Positions 34,901-45,509 of a stretch of 64,000 bases of DNA are shown one piece after another. Source of the DNA: Diplonema japonicum (lineage: Eukaryota; Euglenozoa; Diplonemea; Diplonemida; Diplonemidae); the NCBI GenBank assembly GCA_964019335.1, contig OZ025703.1, forward strand, positions 451,001 to 515,000. Direction: 5' to 3'. Numbering within the stretch: the first letter of the stretch is position 1; every line of letters begins with the position of its first letter. Below the pieces are notes generated by a model that was not told the DNA's origin, made no database searches, and was given only the letters and a program-made list of their open reading frames with translations. A program made the position numbers and the translations under genes.

Positions 34901-37486
34901 TTGATCAACAAACAGCACTGGGTGAGGAGTACAAAGAGAAGGAGCAACAGCTTGAGGCTGTCAGTGCTAAAGTTGCATCGCTTGAGGAGGAGCTCGCACT
35001 GAAAACAGAGGCAGAAGCCTCAGTAAATGAAGAGCTGGCAACAACAACAGTTGCACGTGAAGAGTTGACCAACGCAATTGTTGCCCTGAAAGACGAGCTT
35101 GCCACCGCACAGAAGCGCCTCGAAGAGACGGAAAGCCTTCATGAGAATCTTGCAGCAACTAAAGAGGAGCTGACTGCAAAGGAAGAGGAGTTGAACAGCA
35201 CCGTAGCGTTGCTAAAAGAGGAGCTGCAAGGCAAGACAGCTGAATTAGCAACCGTCCAAGAGACTCTTCAAGAGACCGGCAGTGACCTTCAGCAAGAGCT
35301 TGCAGCAGCGAAGGAAGAATCTGAAGCAGCGAAGTGTGAAGCGCAGCGGTTAGCAGCTGAAAGTGACGAGTTAAAAGCGAAGCAGGCAAAGTGGAAGGAG
35401 GTAGCTAAGGCCAAAATGGAACAAGAAGGAGAGAAGGTGCGGAATCTCGAAGGGGTCGTAGCGGAAAAGGAGCACGAACTCCAAGAACTGAAGGAGCAGG
35501 CAAAGCGGTTAAGTGAAGCAGTGGAACAAGCACGAGTACAACTTCAAGGTGCTGAGGCAAGTTTAGAAGCTGAGAGGAGCGAGAAATGCCGACTCAGCGA
35601 AGTGTTGCAGACTAGGGAAGATAGCATGGCAGCACTAGAGACGGCACGTGAGACAGCAAGCAAGGAGGCCGAAGAGGAACTAAAAAAGCTTGAGAACCTC
35701 CTTGAAGAAGCAAAGGGTAGAGACAGCGATCTGCAAGCAGCGGGATTGGAAAAAGAGAACTTGATACATAGCCTCGAAGCCGCGCAGAAAGAGTCGCAGC
35801 AGCTGAAGCAAGACTTGGTCGAAGTGACAGCTAAGAAAGATGAAGAACTGGCAGAATTCAAGACAAAGGTGAAAGAAAAGATCGATCAAAAGAAAGCAGA
35901 GGTGGAGGAGGAGAAACAGGCCATTCGGGACCAAGAGCAGAAGAGGATCGAGAACTTCAAGGTGAAGGCAAGATCAGTAAAAGAGGCGGACATGGTATGC
36001 AAGAAGACGTAGCAAGAACCGGCCACAGGAAATCATCAAGAACCTGCGCACCGAGATGATGACACTGAAGGACCAGTCTTCAGGGGCCACCGTTGAAGTA
36101 GCCGAGCTGCAGTCCAAATTGGAAGAAGTGTGTCTTTAAAGTATCACAATGCACCACACTACAGGCGACATTGAAGGTCGTAGAATTGGAAAATGCTCTC
36201 AAGCAGGCAAAAGCCACAGCTGAGGAGGAGGCCAGCAATATGAAATCCTCCAGCGACGAACAGCTGCAGAACACAATACAAAAGGCGAAGAGCAAAATCC
36301 GAGAGGTATGCACCTGTGCCGCACCAACCTATCTCCCACAGTACAAAGATGCATCGGAGATGCAGGCTGTGAGGGTTGCCGAGTGCGAGGAAGAGCTTGC
36401 TTCGAAACAAAACGAATTGTTCGGTCTGCAAGAACAGCTAGCTGCTGGTAACACCAAAATTTCAGAGCTGCAGGAAGAGGTACACCACCGCACCCACCAC
36501 ACACAACCAAAGGTCGACAAGAACACGGAGACAGCGCAGGAGGGCAACACGAAGTGTGTCAAACTTCTTGCCACAGTTGAAGATCTGCGCGAGGCCGCAA
36601 GGGGCTCCGAAGAGCAGCTGAATGAGGCCCAAGCGGCCCTCGCCACCGCCAAGGCTGAGTTGGCTGATATGCCTGTTCTGCAGACAACTGTCGAGGAGCT
36701 GAGGCTTCAGCTTAGCAATGCTGCAGTATGAATGCAACACAAATACCTACATCTGCACAGGAGCAACAAGAAGCAAGCTTGGCACAAGTTGCGGAAGCCT
36801 CTGAGAGGAAAAGGGAACTGGTATGCGAGAAAGCAAACCGCAGCCACACGTAGGAAGCATCTTACGGTGACTCCACGGCGACTATCGAAAACCTGAAAGC
36901 AGAGATTGCCACCGCTGGTGAGCGGGAGGTGGCCATCGCTGATGAACTCACGAAGATCAAAGATGAGCTCGCAGCAGTTGAGGAGGCAAAAGCCGTCCTT
37001 GAGGAAGCCAAGACACAGATGGATAAGGAGAAAAACGAAGCAGCAGAAGGCGATCCACAGAAGGCACAGACAGAAATCAAGAAACTCACAGATCACAATA
37101 CATACTTGAAGCAGCAGGTTCAGACACAGCAGGCAGAGCTAGAGAGGAAGAAGAAACATGGTGACAGATACTCGTTCCTGAAGGATGAAAATTTGGACTA
37201 CCTGAAGAACCTTGTGCTGCAGGTATGCATTTGTTCATGTTAACCATGGTTAGGTCGTTCTTGAGAAGCGCCCGCAAGTTAAGGAGCGCATGCTGCCTGT
37301 GCTTGATGAAATCCTAGAGCTTACGTATGCACATTTTTTTCTTTTGAAGGAGGCCGTGATTTGTTGCTCCTGCATCCTTCCATGTCCTTTGCAAGATTAT
37401 GGCATCAAACAATACACAGGGACTCCGAACGAGCTACTTTGAAGATCGAGTTCCCAGGTCTGAAGTTTAAACTCAGAAAAGCTTAG
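28909..37486 (+). CDS. Giant golgin with C-terminal GRIP domain
   Basis: The protein is about 2,758 aa in eight exons: 28909-35994, 36029-36127, 36165-36305, 36342-36725, 36761-36820, 36854-37222, 37254-37324 and 37420-37486. Introns are 31-37 nt except the last (95 nt). A further 33-nt in-frame segment near 36480 (GTACAC...AAAG) may also be spliced. Nearly all of it is coiled coil. Residues about 700-1800 contain near-identical long repeats built around ELANIQETLQETGSNLQQEL. The spliced C-terminus gives NLDYLKNLVLQ, then VLEKRPQVKERMLPVLDEIL and ELTDSERATL, which fits a GRIP domain with its conserved Tyr. GRIP domains bind ARL1 on the trans-Golgi, so this should be a vesicle tether. Confidence 0.88.
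31084..34330 (+). repeat. Higher-order tandem repeats inside the golgin
   Basis: Blocks encoding EELTGTITSLQEELQ, the ETGSNLQQEL segment, ESLKKQCEEKEATN and KEKFDTSKEKIASLNNEL recur several times with very high nucleotide identity. A segment at about 32214-32540 is nearly the same as 33960-34286 (offset about 1,746 nt). The block with AAKCKVVEAQEELESL occurs near 31195, 32722 and 33588. Such identity points to recent unequal exchange or gene conversion, and is a place where assembly could collapse. Confidence 0.85.
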
Positions 37487-37655
37487 AACAAAACAAAACT
37501 TTTTTTTCCATTTCCCGTGTACTCTCACTAACCTCACGTCTTTCCTTTGTACAACCTTAGTGTGCTTTTTTTCCTTTCTTCCCCCTTTCTTCTTTCTCAT
37601 TTTCTTTTTTTTTGAATCCAGAACACTCACTTTGACCAAGCGAGTTGTCAGGGAT

Positions 37656-38213
37656 ATGTTTAGGGCGGCGACGTTCGTGGTAGTGGTGACGGTGCTCGCA
37701 GTTGAGGGCCTTCCACCACCACCACTACCCGTCCTGTGCGATGAGCGAGCTGCTAGCCCCAAAGATGTGTGCGTGGAGAGCGCGACGTTGAATCTAAAGA
37801 CGATGAAGTGTGTGTGCACTAAGGAAGGTTACGGTTGTGATACAAACCCAAGCTCACAGCTTGCAGGGACGTGTAGAAAGCTTAAAGGTTTGCTTTTCGT
37901 GCCCAATACCAACCCCCACACAGTCTCGTCCTCTTCCTCTGGCCCCTCGGGCGTAGAAATCTTGATGTTCGGCGCCATAATACTCTTCACGCTTTTCTGC
38001 CTTGGCAATATGGTCTTCTTCAATAAAAACAAACGGCTCCCTTATTGGGTGAACAACGCGTGCTGTACTTGCCCCCCAGTGGCGTCTTGCGACGAGCAAA
38101 AGAAAAAGACAACAATAGGTATCAACCACACAACGCGCAACACAACCGCAGATCGGAAAAACCCCATCGACGCACTTAGTAGAAGAGGTCCTGGGGCTGT
38201 CTCCATTCAGTAA
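37656..38213 (+). CDS. Small secreted-type single-pass membrane protein
   Basis: This 185-aa protein starts with a signal peptide (MFRAATFVVVVTVLAVEG). A short ectodomain with about six Cys follows (LCDERAASPKDVCVES, CVCTKEGYGC), compatible with an EGF-like knot but too short to be sure. The TM segment is ILMFGAIILFTLFCLGNMVF. The cytosolic tail has a CCTCPPVASC cluster and basic residues. No intron. CCAG at about 37617-37620 ends a long pyrimidine tract upstream. No family recognised. Confidence 0.7.
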   Translation: MFRAATFVVVVTVLAVEGLPPPPLPVLCDERAASPKDVCVESATLNLKTMKCVCTKEGYGCDTNPSSQLAGTCRKLKGLLFVPNTNPHTVSSSSSGPSGVEILMFGAIILFTLFCLGNMVFFNKNKRLPYWVNNACCTCPPVASCDEQKKKTTIGINHTTRNTTADRKNPIDALSRRGPGAVSIQ

Positions 38214-38428
38214 TTGTGTATATTTAGTGTTGCTTTTGTTAGAGCAGGATACACTTGCCTGTTGGTGACAGGAGAGGTGAACAAGTCTGCGCCTGCACAA
38301 TTTCGTTCCTCGGCCGCTTCGTGGGGGATGATCCTTGTGCCTCCTCCTCCTCGGTGATGATGAGGTCGGTGGTGTTTTTTTTTTTTTTTTTTGTGAACAA
38401 GAATAAAAAGGAGTGGTAGGGGTGGAAG

Positions 38429-39738
38429 ATGGCAATGGACAGAATCGAGGCAGAGGTGGAGTCGTCGAAGCTGACGATCGGGACCATGCTGCAGGTGCCA
38501 CCTTCCGAGTTTTACGCAGAGGTGAAAATGACAAAAGGTAAAGATGGGTTTGGGTTCGGGTTCACGGACTCCTTGGTGGTGAATGTATGCATACTACAAT
38601 ACTCAAAAACACCTTGCAGACCGTAACGCCGAACGGCGCGGCTCAGAAAGGCGGCCTCGATCACTATTTGGGGTGGGCCATCACTCATGTGAACAACATC
38701 CGGGTAGCAACGAAAGAAGAATTTAGTGCCAACATGGGGAAGGCTGAGGTGCGGCTACGCCTTGAGAACGCGAAAGAGTTCCACATGGACCCTACCGAGT
38801 CCCCCGAAGAGCAGGTTAAGCGGCTACTAGCAAAGTTGGTAAACACCAAGCGCGACCACAGCGCACAAATAGAATTCCTTCTTCATTGGTTGGACAAGTA
38901 TAACGTATGACGCTTAAGACACCCTCACACACCCTGCAGAGTATAGAGGAAGAGCTTGAGAAGAGACTCGAGGAGCTAAAGCGGGAGACGAAGGACCAGA
39001 AACAGGAGCACTCGCAGTTGAAGAAAGTGAAGAAACAAACGGAGTCCTCGCGAGTTGGTACCCTTGCTAACTTTGTGAATTTCAGTTCGGGTGAGTGATC
39101 CCCTTTCTGCCCTGATTGGTTTTATTGATTCGCAAGCAACCCAACTTTACACCGCACAGCAAATGGAGAATGGTGAGTTCAGCAGCAGTAAAAAGTTAGA
39201 GGAAGTAAAATGTCTGTACAAGTCGAAGCTGCCTGCGCTCAGCAAGGAGGAGGGCATCGGGGATACCATGAGCGTGGGGACGGCGACGAGCAACGCCAGC
39301 TTCTTAGGTGGAAAGCGATGGTGCTATAGCGAGTTGGCGCATCAGGACACGAACTCGAACCTACTTCGCAAGAACTGGATGGATAAGCAGCAGCAAAGCA
39401 AAGCTGAGATCGATGTGAAAGAAAGGAAGAAGAACCTTTTGCACAAACACCGCCTCAGCACCGTGCCTTCAAAGAACCAAGTGACGGCAGAGGACCTCTT
39501 GAGGGAGATCCAGAAGTGGACAAGGAAGTTAGAAAACTGCAAGACGGAGCTAGACCACCGTAGGCGAGAATATTACCATGTTCTGCTGGGTGGCGACCCC
39601 CTCGACTCCTCCCACGAGGAGGAGTTCGACTCCGACGTTGAGCATGACTACAGTGATCAGCATAGGCTATTCATCGAGGACGGTGTCACTGCAGACTGCA
39701 ACACTGATTTCGAGCCTTCAGTGCCTGCTATTGACTGA
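38429..39738 (+). CDS. PDZ-like domain and coiled-coil protein
   Basis: The protein is about 380-403 aa. Introns of 35 nt at 38585-38619 and 38905-38939 (both phase 0) are needed for frame. The spliced start gives a PDZ-like fold: EVKMTKGKDGFGFGFTD, then TVTPNGAAQKGGLDHYLGWA and ITHVNNIRVATKEEF. PDZ domains bind C-terminal peptides; the usual GLGF loop is here GFGF. A Glu/Lys coiled coil follows. The splice near 39058 is unclear: either one 28-nt intron (39058-39085), or that plus a second (39091-39159) around a 5-nt exon. The C-terminus is acidic. Confidence 0.7.
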
Positions 39739-40050
39739 CGCTCGCTACGTCACTGTTCCCGCCTTCAGCCGCCTTAGTATTTCAGAAGACAAGGTTAGTT
39801 TTTCTGTGTAGTAAAATTCTCATGTGCTTCGGTCAGTGCCTTGTCTTCTGAAAGGTGATGGGATACCCAAAGCCCCTCCAGTGACCTTGCTTTTTAATTT
39901 CTATAGTCTCCAATTTTCCCAGCGAGGCCCCCGTCGTGACTCAGTAAGGAGGGGTGGTGTTTTATTATGCTGGATAAAGGGGTGAGGGATTGGAGGGCAC
40001 CTGCGGGGTGCAGGTGGCGGCGGTGGCTGTTCAGCTCATCGATTACTGGG
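39739..40050. other. Intergenic or 5' UTR stretch
   Basis: About 310 nt with no clear gene. An in-frame upstream ATG at 39967 would add 28 residues to the F-box protein, but that extension is Trp/Arg-rich and looks non-conserved. Confidence 0.5.
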
Positions 40051-40623
40051 ATGACAGTCAAGGTGGTGCCGTGTACCAGCGCTAGCGAGGAGATTTTATC
40101 GTGTAGCAGCAGAAAACCACGTAAGAGGTTAGTGCCATCAGCACCGAAGAAGAGCACATTAACTCTTCCCCGAGATGTCTTTGCTGTCATCTTTTCATGC
40201 CTCACTGTCCGAGAGCTAGGTTTGTGCTCTTGTGTATGCAGTTCGTGGTCCGCCCTGTCCAGCTCAGACGATGTGTGGTTGCCTTATGCCTCGGACACCA
40301 CCTTGCTGCAATCCTTGCAGTACCTCCCACCTTCGTCTCTCCCCTCGGGACAAAAACAACGTTTTAAAACCCTGTTGGCCCAGTACGAGATGCTGGTAGG
40401 CACCAAATACAACGAGAAGGTGAAGAAGCCAAGGTGGAACCTGCACTCGAGCAGGCTTGCCCACCGCAGGATTAAAACGGCACAGCGTTATATTGCGAAA
40501 TACAAAGAAGAGACTTCCAAGATGCAAGAAAAGGCGAGGAATGTGCAGCAGTCCTTGCAGGAGTCCAATGACCTTGCCCTGTGGTTTGCCGACAGGCCAT
40601 TCCCCAAGTTTGCTGGCGACTAG
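40051..40623 (+). CDS. F-box protein
   Basis: The protein is 190 aa from the chosen ATG. LPRDVFAVIFSCLTVREL followed by CSCVCSSWSALSSSDDVW is a clear F-box, the Skp1-binding segment of SCF ubiquitin ligases. The remaining 130 residues are basic and partly helical, with no WD, LRR or Kelch repeat, so the substrate is unknown. The start is uncertain; 39967 is in frame. No intron. Confidence 0.75.
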   Translation: MTVKVVPCTSASEEILSCSSRKPRKRLVPSAPKKSTLTLPRDVFAVIFSCLTVRELGLCSCVCSSWSALSSSDDVWLPYASDTTLLQSLQYLPPSSLPSGQKQRFKTLLAQYEMLVGTKYNEKVKKPRWNLHSSRLAHRRIKTAQRYIAKYKEETSKMQEKARNVQQSLQESNDLALWFADRPFPKFAGD

Positions 40624-40716
40624 CGACACAACACGACCACTCTTTTCTAAGAGTGCAGCCCTTTGCTTTACTTCTTCTTTTTGTTTTTTTCAACGTTACA
40701 ATTCAAGCAGCTGGGA

Positions 40717-42081
40717 ATGGGCACCATGTCCGAGGACGAGCTGGCTGCCATGTTCAGGGCTGTCAATGGCGGCAAAGCGATTCAGTATGCAGAGGCACGG
40801 CAGCTCTTAGAAAAGGTTAAGCCGGCACACGTGGAATATGCGAGTGACCTTTTTAACATCTCTGATATGGATCACAACAAGCTGATCGACGAGCGTGAAT
40901 TCATCGAAGTGATGGGTGCTGCGCTCGTACGGCTGGGCGCTGTTGTGGACAGCACGATGGGTATCGTGGCTGGCACTGAGCAGCAAAACACAGCAGTTGT
41001 GGTGACAGACGAGCAGCGTGCGATCTACGAGGCGATGTTCCACATCGTTGACACAGACGCGAGCAGCAGCATCACGAAGAACGAGTTCCGTGAAATGATG
41101 TCCATCCTGCTGCCCAATGCCACCGACCAGGACCTACTAGTGGGGTTCATGGCAGCTGACGACGACGGGTCGAAGGACGTGGATGTCACGGAGTTCGTAG
41201 AGTTCATGTCGTCGATAAAGCTGAAGTGCTCTTTGAAGGAAGCGAAGGAGACGCTACACACCAGATATGTGGAGAAGAAAGTGAGACACAGCCAAGCGAT
41301 ATCCAAGTTTTCGGAGCAAAGCGAACCTGCATTGTCGCAAAAGCCTATCGACCGCCTTAGTATTGCATCACGAACCACAGCGCCCACACTGCCCGCGGCG
41401 CCGGAACCGTTGCCCGATCCTGGGATCGTTATCTTGGAGCTGGAATACAACGTCATGCAGGAGGAGGTGCGGCGGAGCGTGATTGTGACGGCAGAAGCTC
41501 AAGCAAGGAAAAGAATCGACTTCGCCATATGGGAGTACACAGAAGAGCACGGCCCTGTGCGCAGAAAGGGTCCTACATCTTACCTAGACAGAATGAACAT
41601 GCAGTGCGTTGAAGCCCACCACAGGATGCGGGTGCAGGACTGGGAGCGGCTTGAGCGTGGCGAGCTCAACCAACGCATGACATTCATGTACCTAGAGAAA
41701 GAAGAGAGGGAGGTGCTTGTTAAGGTGGCTTATCCGAACCTGCATTGGGAACCCGAACCTATCCAGTTTCCTTTGTACAGGACACAGCGCTGGGAACAGG
41801 ACACGTACCCTACGTCGCTCGGAAGACAGTCGCCCCGCTTCTCGCCTTCGTTGGAGGAGACGCCTCCACCCTCTACACCACCCTCGGGTATTAAAATGTC
41901 CCTCCCTCGGTCGCCCTACTCTCCTGTGCCTGGCTCCTGGGATGGGGTGTCAGGCATCACTCAACCAGTTCCCAACCCCCCCGTCCCTCTGCCACCTTAT
42001 ATACAAAGGGAGGCTCTCCCAGACACTCTTATTTCAAATTTAGAGAAAATGTACCAACCAGTAAACCACATAAGGTGGTGA
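40717..42081 (+). CDS. EF-hand calcium-binding protein with Pro-rich tail
   Basis: The protein is 454 aa. Three canonical EF-hand loops are visible: DMDHNKLIDERE (50-61), DTDASSSITKNE (112-123) and DDDGSKDVDVTE (148-159). A degenerate N-terminal hand may complete two pairs. The middle region (ELEYNVMQEEVRRSVIVTAE onward) is helical. The last 100 residues are Pro/Ser-rich. It is likely a Ca2+ sensor. The start follows TTCAAGCAG by 6 nt; the longer upstream frame is a pyrimidine tract. No intron. Confidence 0.85.
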   Translation: MGTMSEDELAAMFRAVNGGKAIQYAEARQLLEKVKPAHVEYASDLFNISDMDHNKLIDEREFIEVMGAALVRLGAVVDSTMGIVAGTEQQNTAVVVTDEQRAIYEAMFHIVDTDASSSITKNEFREMMSILLPNATDQDLLVGFMAADDDGSKDVDVTEFVEFMSSIKLKCSLKEAKETLHTRYVEKKVRHSQAISKFSEQSEPALSQKPIDRLSIASRTTAPTLPAAPEPLPDPGIVILELEYNVMQEEVRRSVIVTAEAQARKRIDFAIWEYTEEHGPVRRKGPTSYLDRMNMQCVEAHHRMRVQDWERLERGELNQRMTFMYLEKEEREVLVKVAYPNLHWEPEPIQFPLYRTQRWEQDTYPTSLGRQSPRFSPSLEETPPPSTPPSGIKMSLPRSPYSPVPGSWDGVSGITQPVPNPPVPLPPYIQREALPDTLISNLEKMYQPVNHIRW

Positions 42082-42142
42082 CTTGCATTTCTCTTAAAAG
42101 CCTTGTGCGCAACAACCCTAGAAACAGGTGATGAGATGAAGT

Positions 42143-43291
42143 ATGTTGCGTGCAACCCGTGTACTGCAAACTCCCTTGTTTAGAAAAGATGTACAAGCAA
42201 GCTCGAGAGTCAAAGAGCTTGTGAATAGAAAAGGTTTGGGGAAGGGCTCTGTTCTGAGGTTTATCAAAATGGCTGTGGAAGAGGGACACGAGCCGCAGGG
42301 AGTCACCTACAGCTGGTGTATGCAAGTGGAATTTGATAGGCATGGTATTCAAAAGGCTCTGAGGGTTTATGAAGACATGTTGGATAGAGGGGTGCAGCCG
42401 AGCGCTATAAGTTACGAGAAGCTTCTGTCTATGCACAGCAAGCTGAAAGATATCGACACATGCAAAGCCATCATCAGGAGGATGAAGGAGTACAATGTGC
42501 AAATCACGATACGAGCATTGAACAGTCTGCTGAAGTGCATGATGTTGACAAACGACCCTAATACGGAGTCCTTTAGGTACGAGTTGATGAAGGACAAGTT
42601 GGCAGCTACACCCAACAAGTTTACATGGGTACTGCTCGTGCGAGCTTGCAGCAACCTCTACGACGCGGACTACACGTTGGACGTGATGAGAAAAGAGAAT
42701 GCAAAGAAGCGTCCGGAACACCAGGTATTCCCAGATGAGGAAGAGTTGTTGAAGTCGATTCTGCAAGTCTGTCAGAAAGATGAAAAATGGGGTTTAGTCC
42801 GCTGCGAGCAGGAGGTGAGCAAGCTGACGATCAACACGGCCAAGGTCTGGTGTGCCGTCATGATGGTGTACTACAAGGCACGGAAATACAACAAAGTTCA
42901 CAGCACATGGGAGGACATGCTTTCCCGTGCAGTGCAGCCCAATGCCAGCACCCTTCTCGTCCTGCTCAAGAGTTACAAAGCTATTGCTAAGCTACCTTTT
43001 GTATCAGACAAATCATCTACCATCTCTAAGACCCTAGCAGCCCTTAGTGCACATCACGGGAATACTGTCACCGTGCACTGGGAGCACGCACTCGAGATTT
43101 GCACAGCCGGTACACAAGCAGATGTTTTGGATCTACGGCATCTCATGATGTTGGTGAGGAAGGACACTAGAGCGCTTCAGGCAGCTTTCAACGAACACCT
43201 GACAAAGCCCCTTGAGGCGGATGGTGCTGCGTCTCCCTTTTTCGACGCTCCTTATTCTGTGCTCACGCAAATGCCAAAAGAAAATATATAA
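42143..43291 (+). CDS. Pentatricopeptide repeat protein, probably mitochondrial
   Basis: The protein is 382 aa. The N-terminus MLRATRVLQTPLFRK is basic, without acidic residues, like a mitochondrial targeting peptide. PPR units follow, for example KALRVYEDMLDRGVQPSAIS, YEKLLSMHSKLKDIDTCKAI, and later VWCAVMMVYYKARKYNK with STWEDMLSRAVQPNAST. PPR proteins bind organellar RNA in a sequence-specific way and act in processing, editing or translation. No extra catalytic domain is present. It sits only 41 nt before the next gene. Its presence argues that this organism has an organelle genome to service. Confidence 0.85.
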   Translation: MLRATRVLQTPLFRKDVQASSRVKELVNRKGLGKGSVLRFIKMAVEEGHEPQGVTYSWCMQVEFDRHGIQKALRVYEDMLDRGVQPSAISYEKLLSMHSKLKDIDTCKAIIRRMKEYNVQITIRALNSLLKCMMLTNDPNTESFRYELMKDKLAATPNKFTWVLLVRACSNLYDADYTLDVMRKENAKKRPEHQVFPDEEELLKSILQVCQKDEKWGLVRCEQEVSKLTINTAKVWCAVMMVYYKARKYNKVHSTWEDMLSRAVQPNASTLLVLLKSYKAIAKLPFVSDKSSTISKTLAALSAHHGNTVTVHWEHALEICTAGTQADVLDLRHLMMLVRKDTRALQAAFNEHLTKPLEADGAASPFFDAPYSVLTQMPKENI

Positions 43292-43332
43292 CCCCACCCG
43301 CAGGATTACACTTAAGATAAAGAGGATTACAC

Positions 43333-44631
43333 ATGGGAAACCTTTGCTTGACAAGAGCTGGAAAGAGCGACCTGCGCGACTTGCGCGACTTTGAAGGGAA
43401 ACGCGTTGAGAAGGAGGACGATGAGATTATTAGGTATGTTTTTCTTTCAGAATGAAAAAACGCACGTTGCCACAGTGGGCTTATCTCGCGGCGAAACCCC
43501 TTAGAGGTCTTCACGTTCAAGAGGCGGCTGGGCAAGGGGTGCTTCGGTGAGGTGTGGGAGGCGGTGGACAACAGGGACGATTTCATAGTTGCTATTAAGT
43601 TAGTCAATCTTTTGAACGAAGAGGACAGCAAGCACGTGGTGTACGAAGCTGCTGCGATGCTGCTGTGCCAAAAGCATCCCAACATAGTTGAGGTCTATGG
43701 TCTGTATTCGGACTTTGCTTGGAACCAGCTATGCGTGTTCAACGGCCCAAGGATGTGGATTGTGCAGGAGAACATTGGGAGCACTGAGCCGGCATCACTG
43801 CTGACGCTCCTGACCGACAAGGAAGCCAACAAGATGACCACCTCCGTCGAGGACGTTAATGTATGCCGGCCAACAGGACCCAAAGCATCTACACTCCAGG
43901 CCGTTCTGAAGCAGTGCAGCTCTGCGTTCGCCCACATGCACTCCAAGGGTGTAATCCACAGAGACATCAAGCCCGAGAACATCATGATCGACAGCAACAA
44001 CACAATCAAGGTACGTCTACCCTTCCTTCGTGAGTGAGGTAGCTTGTGGCTCCTCGTCCGTAACGGGAAAAAAATAAATAAAAATAGATTATCGATTTCG
44101 GCAGTGCTCTGATCTTACCAGAGGGAAGTGACTCAGCACCGTGTGCCAGCATTGTGGGCTCATGGCCGTACATCGCACCAGAGGCGTATCAAGGAGAGTA
44201 CTGGAAGCAGGTGTGCTAGATGTTCATGACAAACCGCTTACCTACAGGGTGATGTCTTCAGTCTTGGGTGTGTTGCAGTTGAGTTGTGGCTAGGAAAGGA
44301 CAAAGGCGCTTTGGAGCTGGTTAAGGGAGGTGACGGCGAGACGCCGCTACTTCAAGAAAAGGCGATGGACTTGATGGAGGCAGAGACAGAGGAGGAGAGG
44401 GGACAAGCGATCAGGCAGCTGACCAACTGCATCACTGACGTGCTGCTGAAGGAGGCTGTCGCTCGTTTGACTAAAAAAGCGACGGCGGCAACGCTCGTCA
44501 CCAAAAAGGAGTTTCGTGGACAGGCCAGGCGCTTGAAGGATTTGCTGCTGCTGATGCTTAACAGCAACCACGGGAAGAGGATTACAATGGACGCAGTGGT
44601 ACAGCAGCTGGAGGAAATTACACTTAAATAG
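43333..44631 (+). CDS. Diverged protein kinase, possibly N-myristoylated
   Basis: The protein is about 367 aa in five exons: 43333-43433, 43476-43860, 43900-44010, 44088-44210 and 44248-44631 (introns 42, 39, 77 and 37 nt). Splicing assembles all key motifs: LGKGCFGEVWEA (P-loop), VAIKLV, HRDIKPEN, IIDFGSAL, and APEAYQGEYWKQ joined to GDVFSLG. It should be active. An insert lies between the ATP lobe and HRD. MGNLCL at the start offers Gly2 for myristoylation and Cys5 for palmitoylation, a membrane-anchoring hint only. Tail-like helices follow the C-lobe. The group (CAMK, STE or other) is not clear. Confidence 0.85.
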
Positions 44632-44702
44632 ACTTCAAATTGCGGTTTTCTTTCCTTTTATATTTAGTTCCCATTCCACCTCAACATGGCACCTCCAGGA
44701 GT

Positions 44703-45050
44703 ATGTCGTGTCCTACTGATGACAGGGACATTCATGAACCATCAGAGTCGCTAGTGCTCCACGCGGATGGTGATTTTTCGGAGAAGATGTCTGCCTGTGC
44801 TGCCCGGCCAATAAGAGGTCATACAGATGCTGACAAGTGGGACCAGTTGTACAGTGAAGAACACAACAAGTACTACTGGTACGACACCACGATGAGTCAG
44901 CTGCCTTCGTGGACACTGGAGCAGCCTACACCTCAGATGGTATGGACATACAAATATGTCCAATGACAATAAATACAGGTTCGGACGCGGGGGACTCGTG
45001 GGCAGTACAAAACGGGGCGGTCTTACTCGAATTCCTTTTACGTGACATGA
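44703..45050 (+). CDS. Small WW-domain protein
   Basis: The protein is about 102 aa in two exons, 44703-44939 and 44979-45050, with a 39-nt phase-0 intron. Residues 66-97 form a WW-like domain: DKWDQLYSEEHNKYYWYDTT then QLPSWTLEQP, with the first Trp, the aromatic block and the final Pro. The second conserved Trp is present as SW. WW domains bind Pro-rich ligands; two nearby genes (EF-hand and tail-anchored) have Pro-rich stretches, but no link is shown. The C-terminal exon is basic. Another ATG at 44686 is out of frame. Confidence 0.65.
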
Positions 45051-45509
45051 GTCAGGCAGAATAGAGCGGTGTTGTTTTTTTCTTTCTTTTTTTGGGTAGA
45101 TAAGTAGAGACAAGGGGACGTTCCAGAACAGGAACCTCTTTTATCTCATCTCTTTTTTTTCCCTTTTGTTTCAAAAGAAGCGCTTTGTGTGTATCCAGCC
45201 GTCATTCATGTTTCCTTGTAGTCCTCGGTGTGAATTCACATTGGGGCGCATCGATTTTTTCCTTTTTTCTTTCCTTTTCTTTTTCTCTTTTCTCTCTGAT
45301 ATGGCGAATTCGACAATAAGTTGTGATCGCCACCTCGGGGGAGAAAAAGGCTGCTGCTTGCGTTATTCTTTAATAGCATGGTGCAAGAATTGCCCTGCTA
45401 TCCTTAGGGTTTGGGTCAACTCGGCCCTTTTGAACATCGTTCCCCCCCTCCCCCCGTTCTTCACCACACCTGTTTTCATCTTCTTCAAGAACGTGAGTGT
45501 CACTACAGT
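45051..45509. other. Intergenic region with repeated element
   Basis: It contains one copy of a roughly 60-nt element (listed separately) and pyrimidine-rich sequence. An ATG frame at about 45208 runs through low-complexity Phe/Leu/Ser sequence and is not supported. CACTACAG at 45501-45508 precedes the next start. Confidence 0.6.
45099..45160 (+). ncRNA. Repeated non-coding element, copy 1 (candidate small RNA)
   Basis: The element starts GATAAGTAGAGAC, contains GACGTTCC and AACAGGAACCTC, and ends CTCATCTC plus a T-run of 8. GTTCC and GGAAC can pair as a short hairpin. It matches 51751-51819 almost base for base, apart from a 6-nt difference. A T run is the usual RNA polymerase III stop signal. 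No known RNA family was recognised, so the RNA call is a hypothesis. Confidence 0.4.

Noticed and set aside
29184-35934. Dozens of minus-strand frames inside the golgin
   Set aside because: They mirror the biased codons of the + strand coiled coil and have Leu/Ser/Cys-rich compositions with no domains.
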